Assembly (NCBI RefSeq): GCF_029490015.1
Contig: NZ_CP120468.1
Coordinates: 2,232,001 to 2,296,000, forward strand
Direction: 5' to 3'
Source: Halobaculum limi
Lineage (GTDB): Archaea > Halobacteriota > Halobacteria > Halobacteriales > Haloferacaceae
DNA length: 64,000 nucleotides
Shown piece after piece: positions 40,723-49,735 of the stretch; position 1 is the first letter of the stretch; the number at the start of each line of letters is the position of its first letter. The notes under the pieces were generated by a model. The model searched no databases. It was not told where the DNA came from and saw only the letters and a list, made by a program, of their open reading frames with translations. The position numbers and the translations under genes are program-made.

Positions 40723-41685
40723 ATGAAAGCCGTCGTACTCGCAGGCGGGTATGCAACGAGGATGTGGCCGATCACTCGAAACCGACCGAAGATGTTCCTC
40801 CCGGTCGGTGAAGGGACGGTCATCGACGAGATATTCGAGGACCTCGAGGCGGACGACCGCGTCGACGAGGTGTTCGTCTCGACGAACGAACGGTTCGGCG
40901 AGGAGTTCGAGTCGTACATCGCCGAGTCCCGGTTCGAGAAGCCGACCGTCTCGGTCGAAGACACCAGCGCCGAGTCCGAGAAGTTCGGCGTCGTCGGTGC
41001 ACTCGCACAACTCATCGACCGCGAGGGAGTCGACGACGACCTGTTGGTCGTCGCCGGCGACAATCTCATCTCCTACGATCTGGCCGACTTCATCGACTTC
41101 TTCGAACAGAAGGGCACGCCGACGCTTGCCGCCTACGACGTGGGATCGCGCGAGCGCGCGAAGAGTTACGGCCTCGTCCAACTCGAGGGCGACCGCGTCG
41201 TCGACTTCCAGGAAAAGCCCGAAGAACCCAAGAGCACGCTCGTCTCCATCGCCTGCTACGCGTTCCCCCGAGAGACGCTCCCGGACTTCGAGGAGTACCT
41301 CTCGAGCGGCAACAACCCCGACGAGCCAGGTTGGTTCATCCAGTGGCTCCAGTCGCGTCAGCCAGTTCACGCGTTCACCTTCGACGAGGCGTGGTTCGAC
41401 ATCGGCACGCCCGAGAGCTACCTCGACGCCGTCTCGTGGAACCTCGGCGGCGAGTCGTTCATCCACCCCGACGCGACCGTCGAAGACACGGAGATTCGCG
41501 ACGACGTGTACGTCCTCGGCGGCGCGGAGATAACCGACTCCACGCTCGAGGAGTCGGTCGTGTTCAAGAACGCGACCATCCACGACGCCGACGTACGGCG
41601 CAGCATCATCGACGAGGAGACGGTCGTCAACGGCCTCGACCTGTCGGGTGCGCTCATCGGCGCACACTCGAAGCTCCGTAACTGA
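40723..41685 (+). CDS. NDP-sugar pyrophosphorylase (glucose-1-phosphate nucleotidyltransferase family)
   Basis: A 320-residue enzyme that makes nucleotide-sugars for glycan synthesis. The N-terminus MKAVVLAGGYATRMWPITRN with PKMFLPVGEG is the nucleotidyltransferase signature. VVAGDNLISYD holds the metal Asp. The last about 70 residues look like a left-handed beta-helix (FIHPDATVEDTEIRDDVYVL). I chose the ATG at 40723, which sits directly on the signature; two upstream ATGs would add a non-family tail. The nucleotide and sugar are not deducible. Confidence 0.88.
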   Translation: MKAVVLAGGYATRMWPITRNRPKMFLPVGEGTVIDEIFEDLEADDRVDEVFVSTNERFGEEFESYIAESRFEKPTVSVEDTSAESEKFGVVGALAQLIDREGVDDDLLVVAGDNLISYDLADFIDFFEQKGTPTLAAYDVGSRERAKSYGLVQLEGDRVVDFQEKPEEPKSTLVSIACYAFPRETLPDFEEYLSSGNNPDEPGWFIQWLQSRQPVHAFTFDEAWFDIGTPESYLDAVSWNLGGESFIHPDATVEDTEIRDDVYVLGGAEITDSTLEESVVFKNATIHDADVRRSIIDEETVVNGLDLSGALIGAHSKLRN

Positions 41686-41743
41686 CGGCTGCTGGCTGAG
41701 TTCCCTGTTTCTCTGCTGTAGTCGGGCCGTCGCCGACTCTGAA

Positions 41744-42484
41744 CTACCGCTCACCCAGTCGTGCGTCCGTCACGCGGATGCGGCCTCGCGTCCCCTCCCA
41801 CTCGGTGTCGTACTCCAACTCGATCGGCCGCGACATGTGTGGCCCGTCGGTGACGAACGTCTCGAACTCCCCACCCTCCCCGAGGATGTGGACGCCGTAC
41901 TCGTCGTTGAGCGTCTCCAACTCCGCTATTGCCTCGCGGTCGAGCGTCCGCCCGAGCCACGACTCGTCGAGGCCGGCGGCGGCGACCTGCAGGATGGTTA
42001 TCTCGAAGCCAGCCTCCAGCATCGAGTCGGCCAGTTCGCGGGGGTCCTCTTGCCACAGCGGCGCGTACAGGTCGATGCCGAGGCGCTCGCACATCGCCTC
42101 GATCCGACTCGTCTGGAACTCCGATTCGACGGCTCCTGCGGTCACGCCTGCGAGCGGAATCTCATCAGCGAGTTTGGTCAACGCCGCCTCCATCGGTTCC
42201 AGTTCGCTGTCGCCTTGTTCGCCCGAGTCGGTCGTCGCGCCCGCGTCGAAGTCGTCGGGTTCGACCTCGACCAGCGGGATGCCGATGCTCTCGGCGGCGA
42301 GTCGCGCGAGTCGCGTCTCGGGGACGTGGTACATGTACGAGTCGCCCGCGGGGTGGACCGTCAGCAGTCGCTCGACGGGGAGGCCGTCCGCCAACGCTCG
42401 GTACACCGCCCACGAGGAGTCTTTGCCGCCGGAGAACAGTCCGACGTACGCGCCCGCCTCAGTCGTCTCCGCCTCGTCGCTCAT
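41744..42484 (-). CDS. dph6: Diphthine-ammonia ligase
   Basis: A 246-residue PP-loop ATPase performing the last step of diphthamide formation on elongation factor 2. The PP-loop is FSGGKDSSWAVYRAL near residues 17-31, and the family block LAGVTAGAVESEFQTSRIEA follows, with LGEGGEFETFVTDGP near the C-terminus. The ATG at 42484 leaves an acidic ten-residue lead before the PP-loop. It is convergent with the sugar nucleotidyltransferase. Confidence 0.92.
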   Translation of the reverse strand: MSDEAETTEAGAYVGLFSGGKDSSWAVYRALADGLPVERLLTVHPAGDSYMYHVPETRLARLAAESIGIPLVEVEPDDFDAGATTDSGEQGDSELEPMEAALTKLADEIPLAGVTAGAVESEFQTSRIEAMCERLGIDLYAPLWQEDPRELADSMLEAGFEITILQVAAAGLDESWLGRTLDREAIAELETLNDEYGVHILGEGGEFETFVTDGPHMSRPIELEYDTEWEGTRGRIRVTDARLGER

Positions 42485-42585
42485 ACGTCGGGTAGGCGGC
42501 GATGCGTCCTTACCCGTGACGGTTCGCCCGGCGGAAATCACCGACAGCGGTTTGTCGCTCACAGTCGTACCCTGTATCGATCGAG

Positions 42586-43653
42586 ATGTCGCAGTCTCCG
42601 CGCGCAGGCCTCGGCGTTCGGACGGCGATGGCACTGGCCGGCGCGTTCACCATCGGCTTCTACCTCCTCGCGACGTACGGCGTCACGGTCGTCGCTCGCT
42701 TCCTGTGGGAGAACCGACCGGGACTGCTCACACTCGTGTCGATGTTTCTGATCGGCACGCTTGCCTCGGGCTATCTCACCTACCGCTTCGGGACGGGCCG
42801 AACCCTCGTCGGACTGGACGCCCGCGAACTGCCACGGAGTCACGCGCCCGAGGTGTACGACATCCTCGACTCCTTGACGGCGCGGATGTCGCTCGACCGA
42901 CCTCGCGTGTTCGTGGCGCGTCTCGACGAACCGAACGCGTTCGCGATGGGTGGGCCACACCCCGCACTCGTCATCGACTACTCGCTGTTCGGGGTGTTGA
43001 CCACCGAGCAACTTGAGGGTGTGTTGGCCCACGAACTCGCGCACATCGAGGGCCGCGACGGCCTCGCACAGACGCTCGGCTACAGCGTAGTCCAGACCGT
43101 CGTCGGCCTCGTCAGCATCGCGCTGTCGCCCGTGTCGTTTCTCTCTGGAGGGTTCGCCCGCGGCCTGGCGCTCGTCGACGGGAGGCCCGGAATGTGGCAT
43201 CGGACGCTCCCCGGCCGGGTTCACGTCAGCATCTCGCAGGCGCTCACGCTCCTGTTGCTCAGCCTGACGCTGTTGTTGCGCGCGTACTCCCGCCGTCGCG
43301 AACACGCCGCCGACGACCGCGCGGTGGAGGTGACCGGCAGTCCGCTGGCGCTGGCGAGCGCCCTCCGCCGACTCGACCGGGCGAGCGAGCGGTCGGTGCC
43401 GTTCGCTCCCGTGTACCAGTCGGACGGCGGGAGTGACTCGCGACTGGCGCAGTGGCTCTCGACGCACCCGCCGATGGACGACCGGATCGAACGCTTGCAG
43501 CGACGTGCGGCGTCGACCGAGTCATCCGGTGCAGACAGCGGCTCCGAACCGGACGGCGACACCGCTGGCGGGGTTTCGCCTGCCCCACGTCCGGGGCGTC
43601 CCGACCGCGACGGCGACGGGTGGACGCAGATTCCGCTCACCGATGAGTACTGA
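42586..43653 (+). CDS. htpX: M48 family membrane metalloprotease (HtpX-like)
   Basis: A 355-residue membrane zinc protease for membrane-protein quality control. Two N-terminal hydrophobic helices precede the catalytic VLAHELAHIEG (His149, Glu150, His153), and a further hydrophobic hairpin precedes the third zinc ligand in RRREHAADDRAVE. LAQWLSTHPPMDDRIERLQ is the family C-terminal motif. The tail is Pro/Asp-rich. Confidence 0.9.
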   Translation: MSQSPRAGLGVRTAMALAGAFTIGFYLLATYGVTVVARFLWENRPGLLTLVSMFLIGTLASGYLTYRFGTGRTLVGLDARELPRSHAPEVYDILDSLTARMSLDRPRVFVARLDEPNAFAMGGPHPALVIDYSLFGVLTTEQLEGVLAHELAHIEGRDGLAQTLGYSVVQTVVGLVSIALSPVSFLSGGFARGLALVDGRPGMWHRTLPGRVHVSISQALTLLLLSLTLLLRAYSRRREHAADDRAVEVTGSPLALASALRRLDRASERSVPFAPVYQSDGGSDSRLAQWLSTHPPMDDRIERLQRRAASTESSGADSGSEPDGDTAGGVSPAPRPGRPDRDGDGWTQIPLTDEY

Positions 43654-43696
43654 ATACGGGTCGAAAACCGGTAGCAGGCTGGAGACGGTCGCGGAG

Positions 43697-44641
43697 TTAC
43701 ATGTAGCCGAGGTCGCGGAGGTGGCCCATTAGCGCCTCCTTCTCCTGTGCGCGACCCGCGCGTTCACCGCCGTCACCGAGTGACTGGAGCCACGCCGGTT
43801 CGTCGCCGCTCTTCGCCGACCCACCTTCGGTGCCGAGCGAGCGGTAGCCCTCCCAGTACTTCGGCGACACCGGAAGCGCCTCGGGCGTGAACTCCGCGGG
43901 GAGGTCGCTCGCGTCCGCGGGGACGAACCCTGCGGGGTAGCCTTCGACGGACTCGGGCACGACGACGCCCCACATCGCGGCCCACACGTCCGCCTCGGAG
44001 AAGTCGAGGATGGGGTGGACGCGGACGTGTTCGGGCGTGTGTTCGTCGCCGCGGGGCGAACGAACCGTCTCGTCGGCGCGGGCGTCGCTCTCGTCGCTGC
44101 GGACGCCGGTGAGCGCCGCGTCGAATCCTTCGCGCGCGAGGAGGTCGTTGAACGCGACCGTCTTGAGCAAGTGATTCCCCGCCAGCGAGTCGGCGTCGAC
44201 GACGAGCGTGTCGCCCTCGTGGCCCACGCGCTCCAGTTCCGTGCGTGTTCGGTTCGAGAGCGCAGAGACGCGGAGTTCGGTGCCGTGGTTGTGCGCCGCG
44301 AGTTCTTCGAACTGCGCCACCAGGAGGTCCAGATCCCACTCGTCGGTCCAGCGTTCGATGAACGCCCACGTCTCCGGGAAGTGTGCGCCGTGGTCGACGA
44401 ACGCCACGGGCGGCGTCGGCAGACCGCGCTCGGCCGCAACCCGGCGGACGAGGTGGAGGACGAGCGTGGAGTCTTTCCCCCCGGTCCACGGCACGACGAG
44501 GTTGTCGAAGTCGTCGAACGCCTCCGAGACGATATCTTCGGCCGCCGCGAGTTTCTCGGCGAGGGCTGGGTCCATCTCCCACTCCGGTCCGTCGGCGTTG
44601 CGTGATACGTCGTTCGATCCAGTCGCTGGTGAATCGTTCAC
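43697..44641 (-). CDS. PP-loop (CysD/PAPS-reductase-like) protein, copy 1
   Basis: A protein of about 314 residues with the PP-loop VVPWTGGKDSTLVLHLVRR. It is usually labelled PAPS reductase by family, but it contains no cysteine, so the catalytic Cys of PAPS reductases is missing. GVRSDESDARADETVRSPRG looks like the ATP-sulfurylase small-subunit (CysD) pattern. The C-terminal motif AGRAQEKEALMGHLRDLGYM is shared with the neighbour at 44787. I prefer the GTG at 44641; an ATG at 44575 is the alternative. The role is probably an adenylylating step in sulfur or tRNA chemistry. Confidence 0.72.
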   Translation of the reverse strand: MNDSPATGSNDVSRNADGPEWEMDPALAEKLAAAEDIVSEAFDDFDNLVVPWTGGKDSTLVLHLVRRVAAERGLPTPPVAFVDHGAHFPETWAFIERWTDEWDLDLLVAQFEELAAHNHGTELRVSALSNRTRTELERVGHEGDTLVVDADSLAGNHLLKTVAFNDLLAREGFDAALTGVRSDESDARADETVRSPRGDEHTPEHVRVHPILDFSEADVWAAMWGVVVPESVEGYPAGFVPADASDLPAEFTPEALPVSPKYWEGYRSLGTEGGSAKSGDEPAWLQSLGDGGERAGRAQEKEALMGHLRDLGYM

Positions 44642-44786
44642 AGTAGAGATGCGCGTCGAGACGACGTATTGGTAGTCGCAAAATAACCGCGCGGGGACCG
44701 CGTATTCAGTACCTACACAAGACGAGTTCGAGAGGCGACCGCGAACCTTCGAGCCGCCGGGCACGGACCCGGATGTCCCCCTCAGA

Positions 44787-45770
44787 TCACATGTAGCCGA
44801 GGTCGCGCAGGCGCTCCATCAGGTCCTCTTTGTCCTGGGCGCGGCCGGCGCGTTCGGTCGTGTTCTCCATGTCCTGCAGCCACGCCGGTTCTTCGGCGGA
44901 CTTGTCCGTCGAAATCTCCGACCCCAGCGAGCGGAACCCGGCGAAGTACTTCGGCGAGACAGGGATGTCCTCGATATCGATGCCCTCCGGCAGGTCGTCG
45001 AAGCCCTGCGGCACGTGGCCGTCGTCGGGGTAGCCCTCGACCGTCTCGGGGACGACGAAGTACCAGAACGCGTCCCACACGTCGGCCTCTTTGAACTGGA
45101 GGATCGGCTGGATGCGGTCGTGGGGCGGGTAGATGTCGGGGTCGTGACGCGGCGAGAAGAACGTCTCGTCGGCGCGTGCCTCCTGTTCGTCCCAGCGGAT
45201 ACCCGAGATGATGCCGTCGATGTCCTCGCTCTCGAGCGTGTCGTTGAGCGCGACCGTCTTCAGCAGGTGGTTGCCGACGTACGTGTCCAGCAGGAACGGG
45301 AACGTGTCCTCCTCGTACTCGAGGATGTTCCGGATGTGGTGCTGGTTGTGCTCGGACAGTTCCGAGACGGGGATGTCGTCGCCGGGTTCGAGGCCGTTCT
45401 CGTCGACGTACTGGCCGACGTCCCCGTTGCGTGCCCACTTAACCTCCAGGTCCCACTCGTCGGCCCAGTGCCGGACGAACTCCATCAGTTCGTCGAAGTG
45501 CTGGTAGTGGTCGATGAACACCGTGGTCGGCAGTTCCAGATCGTCGTACTTCTCAACGACCTCTTTCACGAAGTACAGCGTGAGCGTCGAGTCCTTCCCG
45601 CCGGTCCACATCACTGCGGGGTTGTCGTACTCGCGCAGGCCCGTCTCGACGACCTCCAGCGCCTTCTCCAGTTTGTGCTCGATGCTGGGGTAGTCCTCGG
45701 GCGTCTCGCCTTCGCCGTCGGTGTAGTCGACGTCCAGATAGTCCGGGAACTCCGTCTGTGACTCTGCCAT
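44787..45770 (-). CDS. PP-loop (CysD/PAPS-reductase-like) protein, copy 2
   Basis: A 327-residue paralogue of the 43697 product, transcribed first in the pair with a 145-base gap between them. The PP-loop is VMWTGGKDSTLTLYFVKEVV and the second motif is GIRWDEQEARADETFFSPRH. Again there is no cysteine anywhere in the protein. HNQHHIRNILEYEEDTFPFL and NHLLKTVALNDTL are shared with copy 1. The C-terminus AGRAQDKEDLMERLRDLGYM is nearly the same. The acidic N-terminus of about 35 residues is specific to this copy. Confidence 0.75.
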   Translation of the reverse strand: MAESQTEFPDYLDVDYTDGEGETPEDYPSIEHKLEKALEVVETGLREYDNPAVMWTGGKDSTLTLYFVKEVVEKYDDLELPTTVFIDHYQHFDELMEFVRHWADEWDLEVKWARNGDVGQYVDENGLEPGDDIPVSELSEHNQHHIRNILEYEEDTFPFLLDTYVGNHLLKTVALNDTLESEDIDGIISGIRWDEQEARADETFFSPRHDPDIYPPHDRIQPILQFKEADVWDAFWYFVVPETVEGYPDDGHVPQGFDDLPEGIDIEDIPVSPKYFAGFRSLGSEISTDKSAEEPAWLQDMENTTERAGRAQDKEDLMERLRDLGYM

Positions 45771-45885
45771 ACGTGGTAATGAAATATAATTAGACCACAA
45801 AAGGTCTTTTGGCACGACCGTCCGGTCGGGATGCGACGCGGTCGCGATGGACACCCGAGACGACGGGACCGTCGTCACTCGGGAA

Positions 45886-46446
45886 TTAGCTGATGAACTT
45901 GTTGTCGCGCCACTCGACGCCGCCCTTCTCGGAGTCGCGATTCGGCGTCTCGACGACTTCGACGCTGGCGGGACGCTCCTCTCCTTCGACGATGCGATGG
46001 GCGACGAGTTGCTCGTCGACCTCGGTGATCGCAGTGAGGGTACCCTTCTCGGAGCGAAGCGCGATCTCACGAAGCACGAGGAACATCGGGAACTGCAGCG
46101 CCGTGTTCTGCAACACCGTCTCGCGGTCGCCCTTGAAGCAGGCGAACTCCACGAGTTCCGAGGGAATCTCTTCTTCTTCTTCTTGCATCCAGCCACCGCC
46201 CGTTCGGGGCGGTTCCTCCTCGTACACGCGCGTCTCGGAGACGCTCGCCTTCAGTTGGGCGGTCGGCGTGTACTTGCCGATGGATTCGTCGTTCGAGACG
46301 GCTTTCAGGATGAGTGTGTTGTTCCGGCGGGTGATGTCGACGTTTTCGATCTCCTCGGGCAGTTCTGGATCGTTCGCGAAGTACGCTTCGAGGTCTTCGA
46401 GTGGCAGTTCGAGAGTCGAGTGGAGTCTGTATACGCGGCCTGACAT
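45886..46446 (-). CDS. Conserved haloarchaeal-type protein of unknown function
   Basis: A soluble 186-residue, acidic protein. The start MSGRVYRLHSTLELPLEDLE and the core TRRNNTLILKAVSNDES look like an alpha/beta domain. An internal acidic loop with six Glu in a row (WMQEEEEEEIPSE region) and the C-terminal EWRDNKFIS are distinctive. No catalytic motif is recognised. It is located between the PP-loop gene and the glutaredoxin gene on the same strand. Confidence 0.7.
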   Translation of the reverse strand: MSGRVYRLHSTLELPLEDLEAYFANDPELPEEIENVDITRRNNTLILKAVSNDESIGKYTPTAQLKASVSETRVYEEEPPRTGGGWMQEEEEEIPSELVEFACFKGDRETVLQNTALQFPMFLVLREIALRSEKGTLTAITEVDEQLVAHRIVEGEERPASVEVVETPNRDSEKGGVEWRDNKFIS

Positions 46447-46624
46447 GTGTTGGGTGGTCGGGGGTCAACGGGCGCGACGCGTGTGCCGCCGCGGTCACGG
46501 CGGTGGTCCTGGTTGGCCCTACTCGCCGGTATCTACGTACCCGACACCTAAAACACCTGTCCCCGACGGCCGACTCGCAGATTCACCCGACGCCACATCC
46601 CCAAATCAACCGACAGCGGCGCTG

Positions 46625-46972
46625 TTATGCTTCTCCAGCGAGGGTCTCCGCGAGTTCACCGCGCTCGTCGAGTTCCGCGAGGATGTCGCTGCCGCCGACG
46701 AACTCGCCGTCGACGAACGTCTGCGGGATGGTCTCCCACCCGCTCTCGGCCTCCAGCGCCTCGCGGAACTCCGGCAGCGCCGGAAGCACGTCGACCGTTT
46801 CGAACTCTTCGACGTGTTGGCCGATGAGTCCGAGCGCGCGCTTGGAGTAGCCACACTGCGGCATCAGGCGGTTCCCCTTCATGAACAGGACGACGTCGTT
46901 GTTCGCGAGCGCCTCCTGGACGCGCTCCCTGGCCTCCTCTGCCGTCAGTTCGCTCTGTGGCTGAAACGTCAT
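46625..46972 (-). CDS. Monothiol glutaredoxin (Grx4 type)
   Basis: A 115-residue monothiol glutaredoxin. The active-site motif is PQCGYS with Cys40 (CGFS in most relatives). VVLFMKGNRLMPQCGYSKRA, ETIPQTFVDGEFVGGSDIL and the ending match Grx4/GrxD proteins that carry Fe-S clusters. I chose the ATG at 46972; the upstream frame to 47167 is Arg/Ser/Pro-rich and overlaps the neighbour. Confidence 0.92.
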   Translation of the reverse strand: MTFQPQSELTAEEARERVQEALANNDVVLFMKGNRLMPQCGYSKRALGLIGQHVEEFETVDVLPALPEFREALEAESGWETIPQTFVDGEFVGGSDILAELDERGELAETLAGEA

Positions 46973-47033
46973 ACCACAAGGTAGGCGACTCCCGGACAAA
47001 GGCGTTGCGTCGGGTCGTCTTCCGCGACCGTGA

Positions 47034-47924
47034 TTACCCGGAGTACGCGTACCAACAGAGGACGACGGTGACGGGGAGCGTCGTAACCGCGAGGACGCCG
47101 ACGACTGGGCGGACGTCCGGCGGCGCGAGGACGTACACCACACCAGCGAGTGCGAGCGTCCCGACACCCATCGCCGCGGCGGTCACCCGCACCGCACGCG
47201 GGAGTCCATCCTCGGCGTCCTCGTCTGTCGCTCGTTCGCCCGCGCGCAACAACGGCTTCGCGGCGTCGAACGCCGCGGCAGAGAACGTCGGCAGGCGCGA
47301 GGCGGTGGGCACGCCGCCGTGATAGCGCACGAACACGACGACCCGGTCGCCGAACTCGATCGGATGGATCGATCGGATCGAGTCGAGTGGGAGGTCGTCG
47401 CCGTCGTACTCGATGGCCCCCGCGTCGGGGTCGACCTCGCCTTCGCCGACGAGGACGCCCGCGACGAGCAACAGGCCGATACCGACCGCGAACAACACGC
47501 CGCTGAGCCACACCTCGCCCGTGAGGACGTTCACGACGACGTGGGCCGTCCCACCACCGAGGAGTGCCAACGCGAGTCCGCGCCGCCCGTAGCCGTGTCC
47601 GAGGTCACCGTGGTCTGCGATTCGCATCGCGGCGACCTCCGCGCGGTTCAACGCGAGGCCGGCGACGACGGCCACGAGGAGCATCGCCAACAGCAGCAAC
47701 TCACCGGAGACGGCGGCCACGACCGCGATCGCGACGACCGCCAGCAACGGGCCGACGAGGATGCCGGCGAGCAGACCGACCGCACACAGAACGAGCGCTC
47801 CCGAGACGGGGTCGGCGTCGGTAGAAAAGTCCCACGTGACGGCTGCCGCGGCGCCGTCGGTGCGGTCGCTCGACTCGGTCGACTCCGTCTCGGCAGGAGG
47901 CGAGTCTGCGGGCGTGGAGGGCAC
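47034..47924 (-). CDS. Multi-helix membrane protein of unknown function
   Basis: A membrane protein of about 296 residues. A polar Ser/Thr/Pro N-terminus of about 35 residues is followed by four to five helices, a soluble loop of about 80 residues (SIRSIHPIEFGDRVVVFVRY) and two helices at the end. The GTG at 47924 places the start seven bases after the gfcR stop and avoids overlap; an ATG at 48023 would run into gfcR. Probably co-transcribed with gfcR and gdh. Function unknown. Confidence 0.6.
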   Translation of the reverse strand: MPSTPADSPPAETESTESSDRTDGAAAAVTWDFSTDADPVSGALVLCAVGLLAGILVGPLLAVVAIAVVAAVSGELLLLAMLLVAVVAGLALNRAEVAAMRIADHGDLGHGYGRRGLALALLGGGTAHVVVNVLTGEVWLSGVLFAVGIGLLLVAGVLVGEGEVDPDAGAIEYDGDDLPLDSIRSIHPIEFGDRVVVFVRYHGGVPTASRLPTFSAAAFDAAKPLLRAGERATDEDAEDGLPRAVRVTAAAMGVGTLALAGVVYVLAPPDVRPVVGVLAVTTLPVTVVLCWYAYSG

Positions 47925-47931
47925 CGCCCGG

Positions 47932-48573
47932 TCAGTTGCGCCCGACGCCGACGACGTTGATGAGCGAGTAGACGGGGACGCCCGCGACGTCGTCGAGTCC
48001 CTGTTTGTCGACGATGACGACACAGGCCTTGGGGTCGCCGCCCTCAGCTTTGACCGCCTCGACCGTCTCCCTCAGCGTCGTCCCCGAGGTGACGGTGTCG
48101 TCGACGACGTAACACTCGCGGTTGCGGATGGTCGCGAAGTTACGCGAGAACCCGCCGCCGACGTCGTCGATATCGCCCTCGTTCCACTGGTGTTTCGCGG
48201 GGGCGTACGCCGCCATGTCCGTGTCGAGTTCGCGTGCGATGGTCGTCGCAAGCGGCGTCCCCGCCTTCTCGATACCGACGGTCAAGTCGACCTCCTCGCC
48301 CTCTTTCGCGAGCAGATCCGCCATCGCTCGCCCGATGTGGGTCAGGCGAGTGGAGTCGCGACCGATGGCCGACCAGTCGACGTGGATGTCCTTCGGACCT
48401 GACGGAGCCGAGTCGTCGCTGTCGGCCGACTCGGCGGCTTCTGCCCCCGAGCGGTCGACCAGCCACGACGCCGTCTCCCGGGAGACGTTCAGTTCGTCTG
48501 CGATCTCTCCTTTCGAGAGGCCGCGTTGGGCCAACTCCGCCGCCTCGTCGATGAGGTCGTCGACGTTCTTCAT
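47932..48573 (-). CDS. gfcR: PRTase-domain transcription regulator GfcR
   Basis: A 213-residue regulator. Residues about 15-42 form an HTH (LSKGEIADELNVSRETASWL). The rest is a phosphoribosyltransferase fold with a PRPP-type loop (CYVVDDTVTSGTTLRETVEA). In haloarchaea GfcR (long mis-named PyrE-like) activates glycolytic and glucose-degradation genes. Its ATG overlaps the gdh stop (ATGA), so regulator and glucose dehydrogenase are one unit. Confidence 0.9.
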   Translation of the reverse strand: MKNVDDLIDEAAELAQRGLSKGEIADELNVSRETASWLVDRSGAEAAESADSDDSAPSGPKDIHVDWSAIGRDSTRLTHIGRAMADLLAKEGEEVDLTVGIEKAGTPLATTIARELDTDMAAYAPAKHQWNEGDIDDVGGGFSRNFATIRNRECYVVDDTVTSGTTLRETVEAVKAEGGDPKACVVIVDKQGLDDVAGVPVYSLINVVGVGRN

Positions 48574-49631
48574 CGTGTGCCGAATTCCACCGCCGTCTTG
48601 ATAGTGGTGTCGTCGTCGACGAACGCTTGCTCGTAGTCGTCGAGTCCGTACACTCCCGTCACGAGGTCGTCGGTGAACCACTCTGGCAGCGCCGCAACTG
48701 ACTCCACCGCACGCTCGAAGTGGCGGACGTTGGAGTTGACCGACCCCACGAGCGCCTTGTTGTGGAGGACGAACTCGCGGTGGAGTGCGCCGCCGTCCAT
48801 CTCGAACGTCCAGTCGTTGGGGACGCCCAACAACGCGCCGACGCCGTTGGGCGCGAGTGCGTGAATCGTCTGGAAGGCGTGTTTGGCGTAGCCGGTCGCC
48901 TCGAACACGAAGTCCATTCCCTCGTACGCCTCCGCCACCTCGTCGACGGGCGTCTGCCGGGAGTCGACGTACGTCACGCCCAACTCGTCGAGGATGTCCA
49001 GCGTCGGGTCTGGTCGGTCGCGCCGCCCCAGACAGTACGTGCGGTCGAACGACTCGTCGAGCATCGCGAGCGTCAGCAGACCGAGGCTCCCGTTGCCGAG
49101 GACGAACAGCGACTCCGGCGACCACTCGAACGCCGAGCGACTCGCGCGAGCGTGTTCGACCGCCTTCTCGGTGATCGACGCGGGTTCGACGAGAAAGCCC
49201 AGATCGGCCAGTTCCGGCGGGCAGTGGACGAGATGTTCGGCCGGACTGGTGAAGTACTCGGCCATAAAGCCGTGTTCGCCGTCGATCCCACGTTCGTGGT
49301 AGTAGCCCTCCGGGGCCATGTCCGGTTCACCACGCGCGAAGTACTCGTTGGAGCCGTTGGGTCGGCGTCGGACCGTGGGGACGACGACGTCGCCCGCCTC
49401 CAGGCCCGTCCCGTTGGGGTCCTCGACGACGCCGACGGCCTCGTGCCCGAGGACGATGTGGTCCTCACCTTCCGGATAGCCGCCGTGGTTTCCGGAGATG
49501 ACCTCGTAGTCGGTGCCGTCGACACCGACCCGAAGCGTCCTGACGAGTGCCTCGCCGTCTGCCGGTTCCGGCGTCGGCTTCTCGATCAGGGCGGGAGACT
49601 CCTCCCCGCGACGAACAGCGATGGCTTTCAT
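48570..49631 (-). CDS. gdh: Glucose 1-dehydrogenase (MDR family)
   Basis: A 353-residue NAD(P)-dependent, zinc-type dehydrogenase that oxidises glucose to gluconolactone in the haloarchaeal semi-phosphorylative Entner-Doudoroff path. Asp38, His63-Glu64 (LGHEAVG) and Glu149 stand at the zinc-ligand positions known for halophilic glucose dehydrogenase. The Rossmann motif is LFVLGNGSLGLLTLAM. The ATG at 49631 gives the family start MKAIAVRRGE. The stop overlaps gfcR by four bases. Confidence 0.93.
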   Translation of the reverse strand: MKAIAVRRGEESPALIEKPTPEPADGEALVRTLRVGVDGTDYEVISGNHGGYPEGEDHIVLGHEAVGVVEDPNGTGLEAGDVVVPTVRRRPNGSNEYFARGEPDMAPEGYYHERGIDGEHGFMAEYFTSPAEHLVHCPPELADLGFLVEPASITEKAVEHARASRSAFEWSPESLFVLGNGSLGLLTLAMLDESFDRTYCLGRRDRPDPTLDILDELGVTYVDSRQTPVDEVAEAYEGMDFVFEATGYAKHAFQTIHALAPNGVGALLGVPNDWTFEMDGGALHREFVLHNKALVGSVNSNVRHFERAVESVAALPEWFTDDLVTGVYGLDDYEQAFVDDDTTIKTAVEFGTR

Positions 49632-49735
49632 GCACACGGCTACCACGCGCGCCGCTAAAAGCGTTATTCTATCGCGAGTAAATAATTGGCGACAATAGCA
49701 CTCTGTATCCTTCGTTGTTGCCGCCCGCCGCCTCG

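Noticed and set aside
45782-45808. AT-rich element and AGACC-ACAAAA-GGTCT inverted repeat before the PP-loop gene
   Set aside because: The AT run is only 12-23 bases from the start codon, too close for a TATA box of a leaderless mRNA, and the repeat arms are just five bases, so no regulatory call was made.
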